From Deltaproteobacteria bacterium (GTDB lineage: Bacteria > Desulfobacterota > Desulfobulbia > Desulfobulbales > JAJRZW01): a DNA stretch of 59,104 bases. The notes under the pieces were generated by a model. That model was given only the letters and a program-made list of their open reading frames with translations, did not search any database and was not told where the DNA came from. A program made the translations under genes and the position numbers. This document shows positions 34,067 through 41,943 of this stretch, one piece after another. Within the stretch, counting starts at the first letter, position 1; every line of letters starts with the position of its first letter. The DNA lies in the NCBI GenBank assembly GCA_024275015.1, contig JAJRZW010000007.1, forward strand, positions 1 to 59,104. Reading direction: 5' to 3'.

Positions 34067-34218
34067 GAAAGCCGTCGGGGCAAATTCTTTCATCTGTCGA
34101 GTTCGCAAAAGGGGGGTGAGGAAACAGGAGGAGGTGGAACTTGCCCTTAGCGGCGATATAATATATCTTTCCTCAAGATGCGGTAGCGGCACTTGTTTGA
34201 TTTCAGGGAGCAAAGTGG

Positions 34219-34635
34219 ATGGCGGAGACGGTAAGATTCGGGGTATCCATAGATTCAGGTCTTCTGCAACGTTTTGACGCCCTTATCGGGCAGAAGGGGT
34301 ACGACAACCGTTCCGAGGCCATTCGTGATCTTATTCGTAATTCCCTGGTGGAGGAGCAGATCCTTAAGGACGACGCCGAGATGGTCGGCACTGTCTCCAT
34401 GGTTTACAGCCATCATACCCGGGAATTGGCCGATAAACTTACCGAACACCAGCATTCCCACCACGAGGAGATCATTTCGGCCCTGCATGTTCATCTTGAT
34501 GCCCATCATTGTCTTGAGGTGGTGGTGATCAAGGGCAGTACCGGCAAGATAAGGCATCTTGCCGATGAGTTGATCGGCACCAAGGGGGTCAAGCACGGCC
34601 GGCTCATGCTCACCACCTCGGGCAAGGATGTCTGA
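34219..34635 (+). CDS. nikR: Nickel-responsive regulator NikR
   Basis: 138 residues. An N-terminal ribbon-helix-helix ([19 protein letters not shown]) binds DNA and a C-terminal ACT-like domain binds Ni(II). Counting from the ATG, the ligands His79, His90, His92 and Cys98 (in HQHSHHEE and [10 protein letters not shown]) align with E. coli His76, His87, His89 and Cys95. It is transcribed divergently from the porin and cbiM operons, which it probably represses when nickel is sufficient. AGGGAG lies 8 bases before the ATG, and a TATAAT at 34157-34162 may be its -10 box. Confidence 0.95.
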   Translation: MAETVRFGVSIDSGLLQRFDALIGQKGYDNRSEAIRDLIRNSLVEEQILKDDAEMVGTVSMVYSHHTRELADKLTEHQHSHHEEIISALHVHLDAHHCLEVVVIKGSTGKIRHLADELIGTKGVKHGRLMLTTSGKDV

Positions 34636-34725
34636 CATAACATCTTCAAACCGTGACGGCTTCGGGGCGTCCGGCATGTCTCGGCGTCTGATACGCTTAA
34701 TTGTTTTTTATTAAGGAAGGGGAAA

Positions 34726-35142
34726 TTGACCAGCAAGGAATTTGTCAGCATCCGCAAGGAACTTGAAAAGACCCAGAAGGAGATGGCCGAGCTCCTCGGG
34801 GCCTCGATAAAGTCGGTACACAGCTACGAACAGGGATGGCGCCGGATCCCGGGACACGTTGAGCGGCAGGTGTTTTTCCTCCTTGCCAATAAATCCCAGG
34901 CCGCGAATCGGATCAAGCCATGCTGGGATATCAAGAAATGTCCCACCGGGCGCAAGGAGGCCTGTCCTGCCTGGGAGTTCAATGCCGGTAATTTTTGCTG
35001 GTTTATCAACGGTACCATCTGTGAGTGCAGGGCGCGTAAGACCTGGCGGGAAAAGATCGCCCTGTGCCGCAACTGCAAGGTCCTGATCTCCCTTGCCGGC
35101 GATCTTCTCGACCCGGACGGTGAGGAAGAACAGCGGAGCTGA
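34726..35142 (+). CDS. HTH DNA-binding protein with C-terminal Cys-rich (CW_7-like) domain
   Basis: 138 residues. Residues 1-~50 are an XRE-like helix-turn-helix (LEKTQKEMAELLGASIKSVH then YEQGWRRIP). Residues ~65-130 are Cys-rich: CWDIKKCPTGRKEACPAW, NFCWFINGTICEC and LCRNCKVL, nine Cys in all, with the CWxxxxCP pattern of the CW_7 domain, which could bind Fe-S or zinc. It may sense redox state or metal; no target is known. TTG start with AAGGAAGGGG upstream. The stop lies 2 bp from the convergent sfsA stop. Confidence 0.78.
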   Translation: MTSKEFVSIRKELEKTQKEMAELLGASIKSVHSYEQGWRRIPGHVERQVFFLLANKSQAANRIKPCWDIKKCPTGRKEACPAWEFNAGNFCWFINGTICECRARKTWREKIALCRNCKVLISLAGDLLDPDGEEEQRS

Positions 35143-35144
35143 CT

Positions 35145-35957
35145 TCAGCCACCTTCACAGCCGCAGGCATGATTTTCATCCCGGCAGGGCGGGCATGAGA
35201 ATTCTCCGTCCTGCCACTGTCCTTTTTCCGGTTGTATCTTTTTTCCGCACACGTCACAGTTTTCCGGACCCGGCATTACCGGCAGGGGGCGAAAGATCGT
35301 GATCTCCTCCGGCGATACCCGGGCCTGCCAGACCATGATTTCCACCCCGGTGGATACGGCTTTGTCAAGGGCGGCGGCGTAGGCCGGGTCGATATCCGCT
35401 GCCGGGGTGAAAAAGTCGCAGTCCTGTCGCTGGACACAGAAAAAGATTATGGCCCGGTCACCATTCTCCCTGGCCCGCATGAGTTCTAAAAGATGTCTTT
35501 TCCCTCTGCTGGTGACCGCATCGGGGAACATGGCGGCCCGGCCTTCGGCCAGGGTACAGTTTTTGACTTCGAGCCAGATTTTTTCATGATCTTTTTTAAG
35601 GAGGAAGTCGAGGCGGCTGGCGCCGGATTTCACCTCTCTTCTGAGTCCGAGTGCCGTAAGTCCGGGTATCAGCCCATTGCCGATCGCCTCTTCCACCAGG
35701 CCGTTGGTCCGCCAGGTGTTGATTCCCACCCAGTAGCCGTCGACCCGCACCATTTCCAGGGTATGGCGGTATTTGCGTTTCGGGTTGGCGGCAACCGAGA
35801 TCATCACCGCTGTCCCCGGCGCGGCGCAGCCCCGCATGCTTCCGGAATTGGGGCAGTGGACGGTTATTTCCCCGCCGTCTTCAAGTCTGACCTCGGCGAG
35901 AAAGCGTTTATAGCGGCGGATCAGGGTCGCCGGGATCAGGGTCTGGTCGAAGCGCAT
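35145..35957 (-). CDS. sfsA: SfsA-family protein with C-terminal Cys-rich extension
   Basis: 270 residues, longer than the ~234 of E. coli SfsA. The SfsA core has AEVRLEDGGEITVHCPNSGS, then LDFLLKKDHEKIWLEVKNCT (nuclease-like E-x-K) and FPDAVTSRGKRHL. The usual family ends near residue 225. Here ~40 more residues hold CDVCGKKIQPEKG, CPPCRDENHACGC, a zinc-ribbon-like set of seven Cys. SfsA is annotated as a sugar-fermentation stimulation factor and DNA/RNA nuclease-like protein; the true role is uncertain. The extension may add a nucleic-acid or metal-binding module. Confidence 0.88.
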   Translation of the reverse strand: MRFDQTLIPATLIRRYKRFLAEVRLEDGGEITVHCPNSGSMRGCAAPGTAVMISVAANPKRKYRHTLEMVRVDGYWVGINTWRTNGLVEEAIGNGLIPGLTALGLRREVKSGASRLDFLLKKDHEKIWLEVKNCTLAEGRAAMFPDAVTSRGKRHLLELMRARENGDRAIIFFCVQRQDCDFFTPAADIDPAYAAALDKAVSTGVEIMVWQARVSPEEITIFRPLPVMPGPENCDVCGKKIQPEKGQWQDGEFSCPPCRDENHACGCEGG

Positions 35958-36001
35958 TTTCGGTTTACGGCTGCGGGTTCAGGGTTTACCCTTTATTGGT
36001 C

Positions 36002-36286
36002 ATGGGACGTTCAGATAAGAAATCGCCGCACAAGGCGGTGGCCCTCAAGTACCGGGCCGGGGCCGATGCCGCTCCCCGGGTGGTGGCCGGCGGCCGCGGT
36101 CTTGTGGCTGAAAGGATACTCGAGCTCGCCCGGGCCTGCAATATCCCCATCCATGAGGACCCTGACCTGGTAGAGGTCCTTTCCCGCCTTGATCTCATGA
36201 CCGAGATTCCGCCTGAGACATATTTGCTGGTGGCCGAGGTTCTCGCCTTTATCTATCGCTCCAATTCATCTTTCAGTAAATCCTGA
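36002..36286 (+). CDS. FlhB C-terminal-domain homologue (export switch tail, FlhX-like)
   Basis: About 94 residues from the ATG at 36002 (a TTG two codons upstream is possible). AVALKYRAGADAAPRVVAGG corresponds to the region after the autocleavage site of FlhB/EscU, and the rest (AERILELARACNIPIHEDPDLVEVLS) matches the FlhB cytoplasmic tail. The NPTH cleavage motif and membrane part are missing. Such stand-alone tails can partly replace the C-terminal half of FlhB in controlling substrate switching. It lies beside the flagellar operon. Confidence 0.85.
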   Translation: MGRSDKKSPHKAVALKYRAGADAAPRVVAGGRGLVAERILELARACNIPIHEDPDLVEVLSRLDLMTEIPPETYLLVAEVLAFIYRSNSSFSKS

Positions 36287-36415
36287 TCTCAATCCGGGGT
36301 GGGAAAATTTTTCACCCGCTGTCCTGGCGGGAATTTCTTTATCAGTTTTCTCTTTTGTTTAATTTATTACGTTATTTCAATAAGTTGGCGGTAGGATGCC
36401 GGTCTGGCTTTCAGG

Positions 36416-36431
36416 TGGCACGGTTGTTGCT
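36416..36431 (+). promoter_or_regulatory. Sigma-54 promoter of the flgF operon
   Basis: TGGCACggttgTTGCT matches the -24/-12 consensus TGGCAC-N5-TTGCW exactly. It is 64 bp upstream of flgF, in the only sizeable gap before the rod/ring genes. It implies control by RpoN with an NtrC-type activator such as FlrC or FleQ, whose gene is not in the window. Confidence 0.85.
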
Positions 36432-36494
36432 CAAAACAATATGACGTTGACGAAACCGGAAAAATCGTGATTTCGCCGTGGCAATTTTATTCAG

Positions 36495-37235
36495 ATGGGA
36501 AAGCGCATGTTCATCCAAAATCGACTGGGTCTGATCGAGACCGTTGAGACCATGATCAACCAGCAGCGTCGCCTCGACCAGGTCGCCAACAACCTCGCCA
36601 ACGTTGATACTCCGGGTTTCCGTCGTAACGCTACCACCTTTCATGAGGTATTGATCCACAAGAGCGGTGAACTTTCGCGGGTGGGCAAGGGTTTGAAGGT
36701 GAAGACAGATCAGCGCAGCGGCCCCATGCGCCGGACCAATAACCCTCTTGATCTCGCGATCAACGGTCGGGGATATTTCCGTATTGAGACCAGCGATGGC
36801 CCCCGTTATACCCGGGCCGGTAATTTTCGTCTTGACCGTCAGGGGCGGATCGTTACTCAGGATGGAGAGTTGGTTGCCGGTGAGAGTGGCGCCATTGTCG
36901 CCTCGGGTGGCAAGGTCAGCATCGCCCCGGACGGCATGGTACTGGTGGATAATATTGAAAACGGTCGTCTGCGGCTGGTGGATTTTGCCGATGGTGCCCT
37001 TGAGCACGTGGGCGGTAATCTCTACCGCCTGAAAAACAATGACACCGGCGAGGCCCCGGTTCATGATTCCACCCTGTCGCAGGGGTATCTGGAGGGTTCC
37101 AACGTCGAGTCGATGCTGGAGATGACCGAGATGATTGACCTTACCCGGGTCTTTGAATCACAGCAGAAGGTGATCACGGTAATTGATGATATCGACCGTC
37201 AGGCAATCTCAAGTGTCGGCCGGTTGAATCCTTAA
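36495..37235 (+). CDS. flgF: Flagellar basal-body rod protein FlgF
   Basis: 246 residues, proximal rod. The N-terminal rod motif is QVANNLANVDTPGFRR (near 30), the middle is DLAINGRGYFRIETSDGPRYTRAGNF, and the C-terminal helix ends ESQQKVITVIDDIDRQAISSV-like. Its position before flgG, with a divergent N-terminus, favours FlgF over a second FlgG. An alternative ATG at 36507 (MFIQNRL) fits the family start equally well. It is the first gene after the sigma-54 promoter; 52 bp separate it from flgG. Confidence 0.88.
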   Translation: MGKRMFIQNRLGLIETVETMINQQRRLDQVANNLANVDTPGFRRNATTFHEVLIHKSGELSRVGKGLKVKTDQRSGPMRRTNNPLDLAINGRGYFRIETSDGPRYTRAGNFRLDRQGRIVTQDGELVAGESGAIVASGGKVSIAPDGMVLVDNIENGRLRLVDFADGALEHVGGNLYRLKNNDTGEAPVHDSTLSQGYLEGSNVESMLEMTEMIDLTRVFESQQKVITVIDDIDRQAISSVGRLNP

Positions 37236-37287
37236 AGTAATAAAGGCTCAGTGACACTGCGCATAATTCAACAAGAGGTTTCAGGTA

Positions 37288-38070
37288 ATGATTCGCGCCC
37301 TTTTTTCCGCCCGTACCGGGATGATGGCCCAGCAACTGCAACTGGATACCATCTCCAACAACCTTGCCAACGTCAATACCGCCGGGTTCAAAAAAAGCCG
37401 GACCCAGTTTGAGGATCTCCTTTATCAGGAACTGCGCGGGGTAGGGGCACAGACCGCGTCCGGAGGTCAGATACCCGCCGGGATCCAGGTGGGTATGGGG
37501 GTGCGTCCGGTATCGGTGCAGAAGCTTTTTACCCAGGGGAATTACACCGAGACCGGTAATGATCTCGATTGGGCCATTCAGGGGCAGGGCTTTTTCAAGA
37601 TCGTTCATAATGGCGAGGAGTTTTATACCCGGGCCGGCAGTTTTACCCGTGACGCCGACGGCTATATCGTCACCCAGAACGGGGACCGCCTGCAGCCGGA
37701 ATTTTCCATCCCCATCGGTACTACCAATCTCACCGTTGATTCCGATGGGCAGATTACCGCTAAAGATAACGCCCAGACCGTGTTGGCCTCGGCCCAGATC
37801 AACCTCTATAATTTTGTTAACCCCGGGGGGCTAAAGGCAATGGGCGGCAACCTGTACCGGGAGAGTGATGCCTCCGGCACCCCGACTGAATCAATCCCTG
37901 GTTCCGACGGGCTCGGAACCATTGCCCAGCGCTTTATCGAAACTTCCAATGTTGATGTTACCGAGGAGATGATCAACCTCATTACCACCCAGCGTGCCTT
38001 TGAAATCAGCTCAAAGGCGGTCACCACCGCCGATCGGATCCTCGAGATCGGCAATAACATAATCAGGTAA
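37288..38070 (+). CDS. flgG: Flagellar distal rod protein FlgG
   Basis: 260 residues, full length. MIRALFSARTGMMAQQLQLD is the typical start, with ISNNLANVNTAGFKKSRTQF, then DLDWAIQGQGFFKI and C-terminal NVDVTEEMINLITTQRAFE with SKAVTTADRILEI. FlgG builds the distal rod through the periplasm. Its TAA stop shares one base with the flgA start. Confidence 0.95.
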   Translation: MIRALFSARTGMMAQQLQLDTISNNLANVNTAGFKKSRTQFEDLLYQELRGVGAQTASGGQIPAGIQVGMGVRPVSVQKLFTQGNYTETGNDLDWAIQGQGFFKIVHNGEEFYTRAGSFTRDADGYIVTQNGDRLQPEFSIPIGTTNLTVDSDGQITAKDNAQTVLASAQINLYNFVNPGGLKAMGGNLYRESDASGTPTESIPGSDGLGTIAQRFIETSNVDVTEEMINLITTQRAFEISSKAVTTADRILEIGNNIIR

Positions 38071-38774
38071 TGATCATGCGGTTTTTTTCAGTCTTGATAT
38101 TTATTCTTTCTTTTTTTTCCGTTCCGGCATCGGCGGCATCGGCGGACCAGGTACTGAAGGAGATGTTCGTCAACCAGGCGGCAACGGTCAATATCTGGCC
38201 CGCGGCTGATATCCGGGTTGACGCTGTTTCCTTTAATTACGACCAGCCCGGGTCTGTCGCGGAACCCATGAGTTTTGTCCCGATTCCGTCAGGGTTGCTT
38301 CCCGGTCCGGGGCGGCGGAGTCTGGCCCTGAAGATTATCCGCCGGGGCAGGGAGGTCGGTCGGGCCAGGCTCAGTGGTCAGGTGCACCTGTTTGGGCCGG
38401 TGGTGCAGTTGGTTCGCACTCTTCCCCGGAATCATCTCGTTTCCGGGCGTGATATCAGGATTGGTCGTGGCGATCTCTCCCTTTACGGCCCCGATGCCAT
38501 AACCCTGGTCACCGATGCCTGCGGTAAACGGTTGCGCCGGGGGCGGCGTGCCGGTTCGGTGCTCCGCGTCCGGGACCTTGTCGTCCCCCCGGTGCTGAAA
38601 CGTGGTGAGCTGGTGGGTATTGTCGCCGATATCAACGGGATCAGGGTCAGGGTGCCGGGGGTATCGCGCCAGGATGGTCGTCGCGGTGAGCTGGTACGGG
38701 TTAAGAATATGATGAGCCGCCAGTTACTCATGGCCCGGGTAATCGACCGGGATACGGTGGCCGCGGTTTATTAA
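38070..38774 (+). CDS. flgA: P-ring assembly chaperone FlgA
   Basis: 234 residues with a signal peptide (FFSVLIFILSFFSVPASA). The SAF domain lies in the middle and end, with HLVSGRDIRIGRGDLSLYG and VLRVRDLVVPPVLKRGELVG, ending with the family pattern RVKNMMSRQLLMARVIDRDTV. It helps FlgI polymerise in the periplasm. The TAA stop (38772-38774) is also the first bases of a full-length family A repeat. Confidence 0.9.
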   Translation: MIMRFFSVLIFILSFFSVPASAASADQVLKEMFVNQAATVNIWPAADIRVDAVSFNYDQPGSVAEPMSFVPIPSGLLPGPGRRSLALKIIRRGREVGRARLSGQVHLFGPVVQLVRTLPRNHLVSGRDIRIGRGDLSLYGPDAITLVTDACGKRLRRGRRAGSVLRVRDLVVPPVLKRGELVGIVADINGIRVRVPGVSRQDGRRGELVRVKNMMSRQLLMARVIDRDTVAAVY

Positions 38775-38926
38775 CAGTCCGTTGAAAAACGGACTGGTCG
38801 CGGTGCATGGACGCACCGCCGATTTTATTTGGTTTTTAAAATCAAATAAAATCGAGAGGTTGGCCGGAACTTGTTTTGGCCAACCGGGAGTTGAAAAAGG
38901 CAGGACGGCTTTTTCAACAGTCTGTT
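38772..38926 (+). repeat. Family A five-hairpin element, full length (A7), inside the flagellar operon
   Basis: 155 bp starting exactly at the flgA stop codon (TAACAGTCCGTTGAAAAA). Stem 3 is GATTTTATTTG / CAAATAAAATC and stem 4 is GGTTGGCC / GGCCAACC. It separates flgA and flgH by about 220 bp in an otherwise compact operon and is opposed by the inverted copy A8 after flgH. Confidence 0.9.
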
Positions 38927-38994
38927 GACCGAATATCCCGCATGGCGGTGGGCTGAATCCGTCATGGGTTCGGGTGATGATCATGAGGTGGATT

Positions 38995-39696
38995 ATGGCT
39001 AAGTGGATATTTTTTGTTTTGTTCGCCGTGACTGCGGCCTCAGGTTGTGTCGCCGGGACTGACCGTCAGGCCGCGCCCGCGCTTCCGGCAACGCAGGGAT
39101 ACGCTGATATTGAACGACCGCATCCGCAGGCGGCACCGGGAGCGATTTTCCGTGCCGACGGAACCTATGATCTTTACCGCGATCGTCGGGCTCATCGGGT
39201 TGGTGATATCCTCCTTGTCAGGATCGTTGAGAATTCAAGCGGATCCAAAAAGGCCTCGACCAAGACCGAGCGCACCTCCGCCGTTGAGGGCGGAGTGACC
39301 TCGATGTTCGGGATCGAGAGATGGATTTCCGACCGTAACGCCCGTTTCACCCCGTCGGCCAAGTCCCTCAAGGCTGATCTTGCCAATAATTTCGAAGGCA
39401 AGGGCGAGACCAAACGTAATTCCACCGTCACCGCCACTTTGTCGGCCCGGGTGGTTGAGGTCACCCCTGACCGTAATATGGTTATCCGCGGTTTCCGGCA
39501 GGTAAAGGTAAATGACGAGACCCAGCACCTGATTCTTACCGGAATTGTCCGTCCCGAGGACATCGGCGCGGACAACTCCGTTCTTTCCACCCAGATTGCT
39601 GACGCCAGGATTGAATATGGCGGTACCGGGATTTTAAGTGACAAGCAACATCCCGGCTGGCTGGCGCGGACATTGGACGTGGTCTGGCCTTTTTAG
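38995..39696 (+). CDS. flgH: Flagellar L-ring lipoprotein FlgH
   Basis: About 233 residues from the ATG at 38995 (preceded by GAGGTGG; an in-frame GTG start at 38974 is possible). The lipobox VTAASGC places an acylated Cys after a short signal peptide. SIFRADGTYDLYRDRRAHRV-type sequence, GDILLVRIVENSSGSKKAST, VVEVTPDRNMVIRGFRQVKV and the end SDKQHPGWLARTLDVVWPF match FlgH. It forms the outer-membrane ring. The gene is bracketed by inverted family A copies. Confidence 0.93.
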   Translation: MAKWIFFVLFAVTAASGCVAGTDRQAAPALPATQGYADIERPHPQAAPGAIFRADGTYDLYRDRRAHRVGDILLVRIVENSSGSKKASTKTERTSAVEGGVTSMFGIERWISDRNARFTPSAKSLKADLANNFEGKGETKRNSTVTATLSARVVEVTPDRNMVIRGFRQVKVNDETQHLILTGIVRPEDIGADNSVLSTQIADARIEYGGTGILSDKQHPGWLARTLDVVWPF

Positions 39697-39777
39697 CCGG
39701 ATCCGTCGGGCAAGGCGGCGGAGGGGGAAATTTTTGCCGTCGGCGTTTATTCCTTGCCGGTCAATTTATTGTCTTGG

Positions 39778-39930
39778 CAGACCGTTGAAAAAGTCGTTCT
39801 GGCTTTCTCTCTCTCCGGTTGGCCAAAACTAGTTCCGGCCAACCTCTCGATTTCACCGGGGTTTTCAGCCCGGCAAAGTCGGCGGGGCGGACATCAGCCG
39901 CTAACAGTCCGTTTTTCAACGGACTGTTAG
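39778..39930 (-). repeat. Family A five-hairpin element, full length (A8)
   Basis: 153 bp in reverse orientation between flgH and flgI, with the variant second hairpin GCGGCTGATGTCCGC seen in the short forms. Stem 3 pairs with wobble positions. The 322-bp gap 39697-40018 contains nothing else recognisable. Confidence 0.88.
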
Positions 39931-40018
39931 CGTGGTGTTTATCCATACGGCCGTCTGGCATGGGGTTTGCTGGGATAGAAGACGGAATGAATATTTCAGA
40001 CTGATGAGGTTAATCGCC

Positions 40019-41008
40019 ATGCGTATGAAGGTAACAATGTTTTTTCTGTTTTTCCTTCTCTTTGCCCTGCAGGTCCGGGCTGAAAGGATCAAGGAACTGG
40101 CTGACATCGCCGGGGTCCGGGACAACCAGTTGGTCGGTTACGGCCTGGTGGTGGGATTAGCCTGGACCGGCGACGGCAGCCGGGCGCAGTTCACGGTTCA
40201 GGGTCTGGCCAATATGCTCGAAAACATGGGGGTTCACGTCCCGGCTGATAAACTCAAGGTCAAGAACGTTGCCAGTGTTATGGTCAGCGCGGCCCTGCCG
40301 CCCTTTGCCCGCCAGGGGCAGAAAATTGATGTTCAGGTTTCCTCCATGGGCGATGCCCGGTCGTTGTCCGGCGGAACTCTGTTGGCTACCCCGCTTAAAG
40401 GTCTTGACGGCAGGGTTTATGTCATGGCCCAGGGGCAGATGGTAATCGGCGGTACGGGGGATAACCGTCATCTGAATGTGGCCCGGATCTCCGACGGCGG
40501 GCTGGTCGAACGCGAGGTCGGGCTGGAGCTCGGTGCCGACGGCAGGCTCGGCCTCAATCTGAAGCAGGAGGATTTTACCACTGCCAACCGCATGGCCCGG
40601 GCCATTAACGGAGCCATCGGCACCTCGACGGCCCACGCCGTGGACGGTGCCACGGTCGAGGTGACGGTGCCGAAACGGTTTCGCGGTAACGAGGTCTCAC
40701 TCATCGCCACCATTGAGAATCTTGAGATCAAGACCGATTCCCCTGCCCGGGTGATCCTCGACGAACGTACCGGCACCGTGGTCATGGGGGGGAGGATCAG
40801 GCTTTCTCCGGTGGCGGTGGCCCACGGCAAACTCACGGTCAGTGTCGGTGGCGGCAAGGGGCAATTGTTGAACCTTAAAGACGGCAGCACCCTCGCTGAT
40901 CTGGTTACCGCCCTCAACTCCGTCGGCGCCAGTCCCCGGGAGATGGTCGCCATTTTCCAGGCGATCAAGGCCGCAGGCGCACTCAAGGCCGAGCTTGAAA
41001 TAATATAG
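40019..41008 (+). CDS. flgI: Flagellar P-ring protein FlgI
   Basis: 329 residues from the ATG at 40019, with GAGGT 8 bases before; longer in-frame readings begin in repeat sequence. Signal peptide MRMKVTMFFLFFLLFALQVRA, then ERIKELADIAGVRDNQLVGY, GLAWTGDGSRAQFTVQGLAN, VSSMGDARSLSGGTLLATPL and the C-terminal TLADLVTALNSVGASPREMV, all diagnostic. Periplasmic ring around the rod. The TAG stop is followed at once by a perfect 12-bp hairpin (41009-41052). Confidence 0.95.
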   Translation: MRMKVTMFFLFFLLFALQVRAERIKELADIAGVRDNQLVGYGLVVGLAWTGDGSRAQFTVQGLANMLENMGVHVPADKLKVKNVASVMVSAALPPFARQGQKIDVQVSSMGDARSLSGGTLLATPLKGLDGRVYVMAQGQMVIGGTGDNRHLNVARISDGGLVEREVGLELGADGRLGLNLKQEDFTTANRMARAINGAIGTSTAHAVDGATVEVTVPKRFRGNEVSLIATIENLEIKTDSPARVILDERTGTVVMGGRIRLSPVAVAHGKLTVSVGGGKGQLLNLKDGSTLADLVTALNSVGASPREMVAIFQAIKAAGALKAELEII

Positions 41009-41052
41009 CAGACCGTTTGGAAAAGCCATGGACGGCGTTCCCAAACGGTCTG
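41009..41052 (+). repeat. Family A-related hairpin (A9) after flgI
   Basis: CAGACCGTTTGG ... CCAAACGGTCTG, a perfect 12-bp stem with a 20-base loop, starting directly after the flgI stop. It resembles an end-to-end remnant of family A. There is no T-run, so read-through into flgJ is expected. Confidence 0.65.
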
Positions 41053-41070
41053 ACAAGAGAGGGAGCAGCA

Positions 41071-41430
41071 ATGAATATTTCGTTGAACTTTGATATTGGC
41101 CTCATGGCGACCGGTTATGCGGCCGATAAGAACATGACAGATCCCTCCCTCCTGACGCCGAAGGAGGTGCGCCTCAGGAAGGCATGTCAGGGTTTTGAGG
41201 CGATCATAACCCGCCGGCTTTTTGCCGCCATGCGTAAGAGCACGGGCGATGACCCTATATTCGGCAGGAGTTTTGCCAAAGAGATGTATGAGTCAATGCA
41301 GGACGATATCATCGCAACAAAGATTTCCCGCAACAATCATTCCGGTCTGGCCGATGTCCTCTATCGCCAGCTTTCGCCCACTCTCGCCGCCACCTCGACT
41401 ACGGCGTCTCGTGTTGACGAGGTGGCCTGA
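41071..41430 (+). CDS. flgJ: Rod-binding protein, FlgJ N-terminal domain only
   Basis: 119 residues from the ATG at 41071 (GAGGGAGCAGCA upstream). The FlgJ_N pattern is present: LRKACQGFEAIITRRLFAAMRKS then GRSFAKEMYESMQDDIIA and SGLADVLYRQL. The muramidase domain of enterobacterial FlgJ is absent, so another enzyme must open the peptidoglycan for the rod. The TGA overlaps the ATG of the next gene. Confidence 0.9.
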   Translation: MNISLNFDIGLMATGYAADKNMTDPSLLTPKEVRLRKACQGFEAIITRRLFAAMRKSTGDDPIFGRSFAKEMYESMQDDIIATKISRNNHSGLADVLYRQLSPTLAATSTTASRVDEVA

Positions 41431-41939
41431 TGAATGCTGAAGAGATTAAAAGGAGCGCGGTCAGGATTCTGGCGATATTCACGGCGGAGAAGGGGTTATG
41501 CGAGCGGATGATCGCCCTCCTCACTGAAGAGCAGACCGCGCTTACGGTGATGGACATGAAAAAGATCATCTCCATGAGTGTCGCCAAACAGGATCTTGCC
41601 TCCCGGATAATGCGCGAGGACCGGCTTTTTCAGGATGAGGCGGGAAAATTGCTGCCCGAGCATGGTGATGGGACGGGGCGTCTTGCCGCGGTGGCGGCAA
41701 AAGTGGGGGGTGCTGAAGGCGATGAGCTTGTCGCGTACGGGCGAATATTGCGGGAATTGAAGGAGAGAAGCGGAACCATCAACGAGGTCAATCGTGAGTA
41801 TATCCGTTCCACTCTCGGTTATCTTGGTGACGCCATAACCATTCTCACCGGCCCGGTGGGCGATGGTGACGAGTATCACGGCCCCGGGTCTTTGAACGGT
41901 CGGCGGCGGTCGCCGGAAATGGTGAGCCGGGAGGTATGA
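41430..41939 (+). CDS. FlgN-family flagellar export chaperone
   Basis: 169 residues, mostly helical. Position directly before flgK and the pattern ILAIFTAEKGLCERMIALLTEE ... IISMSVAKQDLASRIMREDRL ... LRELKERSGTINEVNREYI are those of FlgN, which binds FlgK and FlgL before export. Sequence identity in this family is low, so the assignment rests partly on context. Coupled to flgJ by overlapping TGA/ATG and separated from flgK by 4 bp. Confidence 0.78.
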   Translation: MNAEEIKRSAVRILAIFTAEKGLCERMIALLTEEQTALTVMDMKKIISMSVAKQDLASRIMREDRLFQDEAGKLLPEHGDGTGRLAAVAAKVGGAEGDELVAYGRILRELKERSGTINEVNREYIRSTLGYLGDAITILTGPVGDGDEYHGPGSLNGRRRSPEMVSREV

Positions 41940-41943
41940 GAAA

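Noticed and set aside
34430-34445. GCCGATAA, a sigma-28 -10 sequence, inside nikR (also near 41120 in flgJ)
   Set aside because: No TAAA-type -35 at the right distance, and both lie inside coding sequence.
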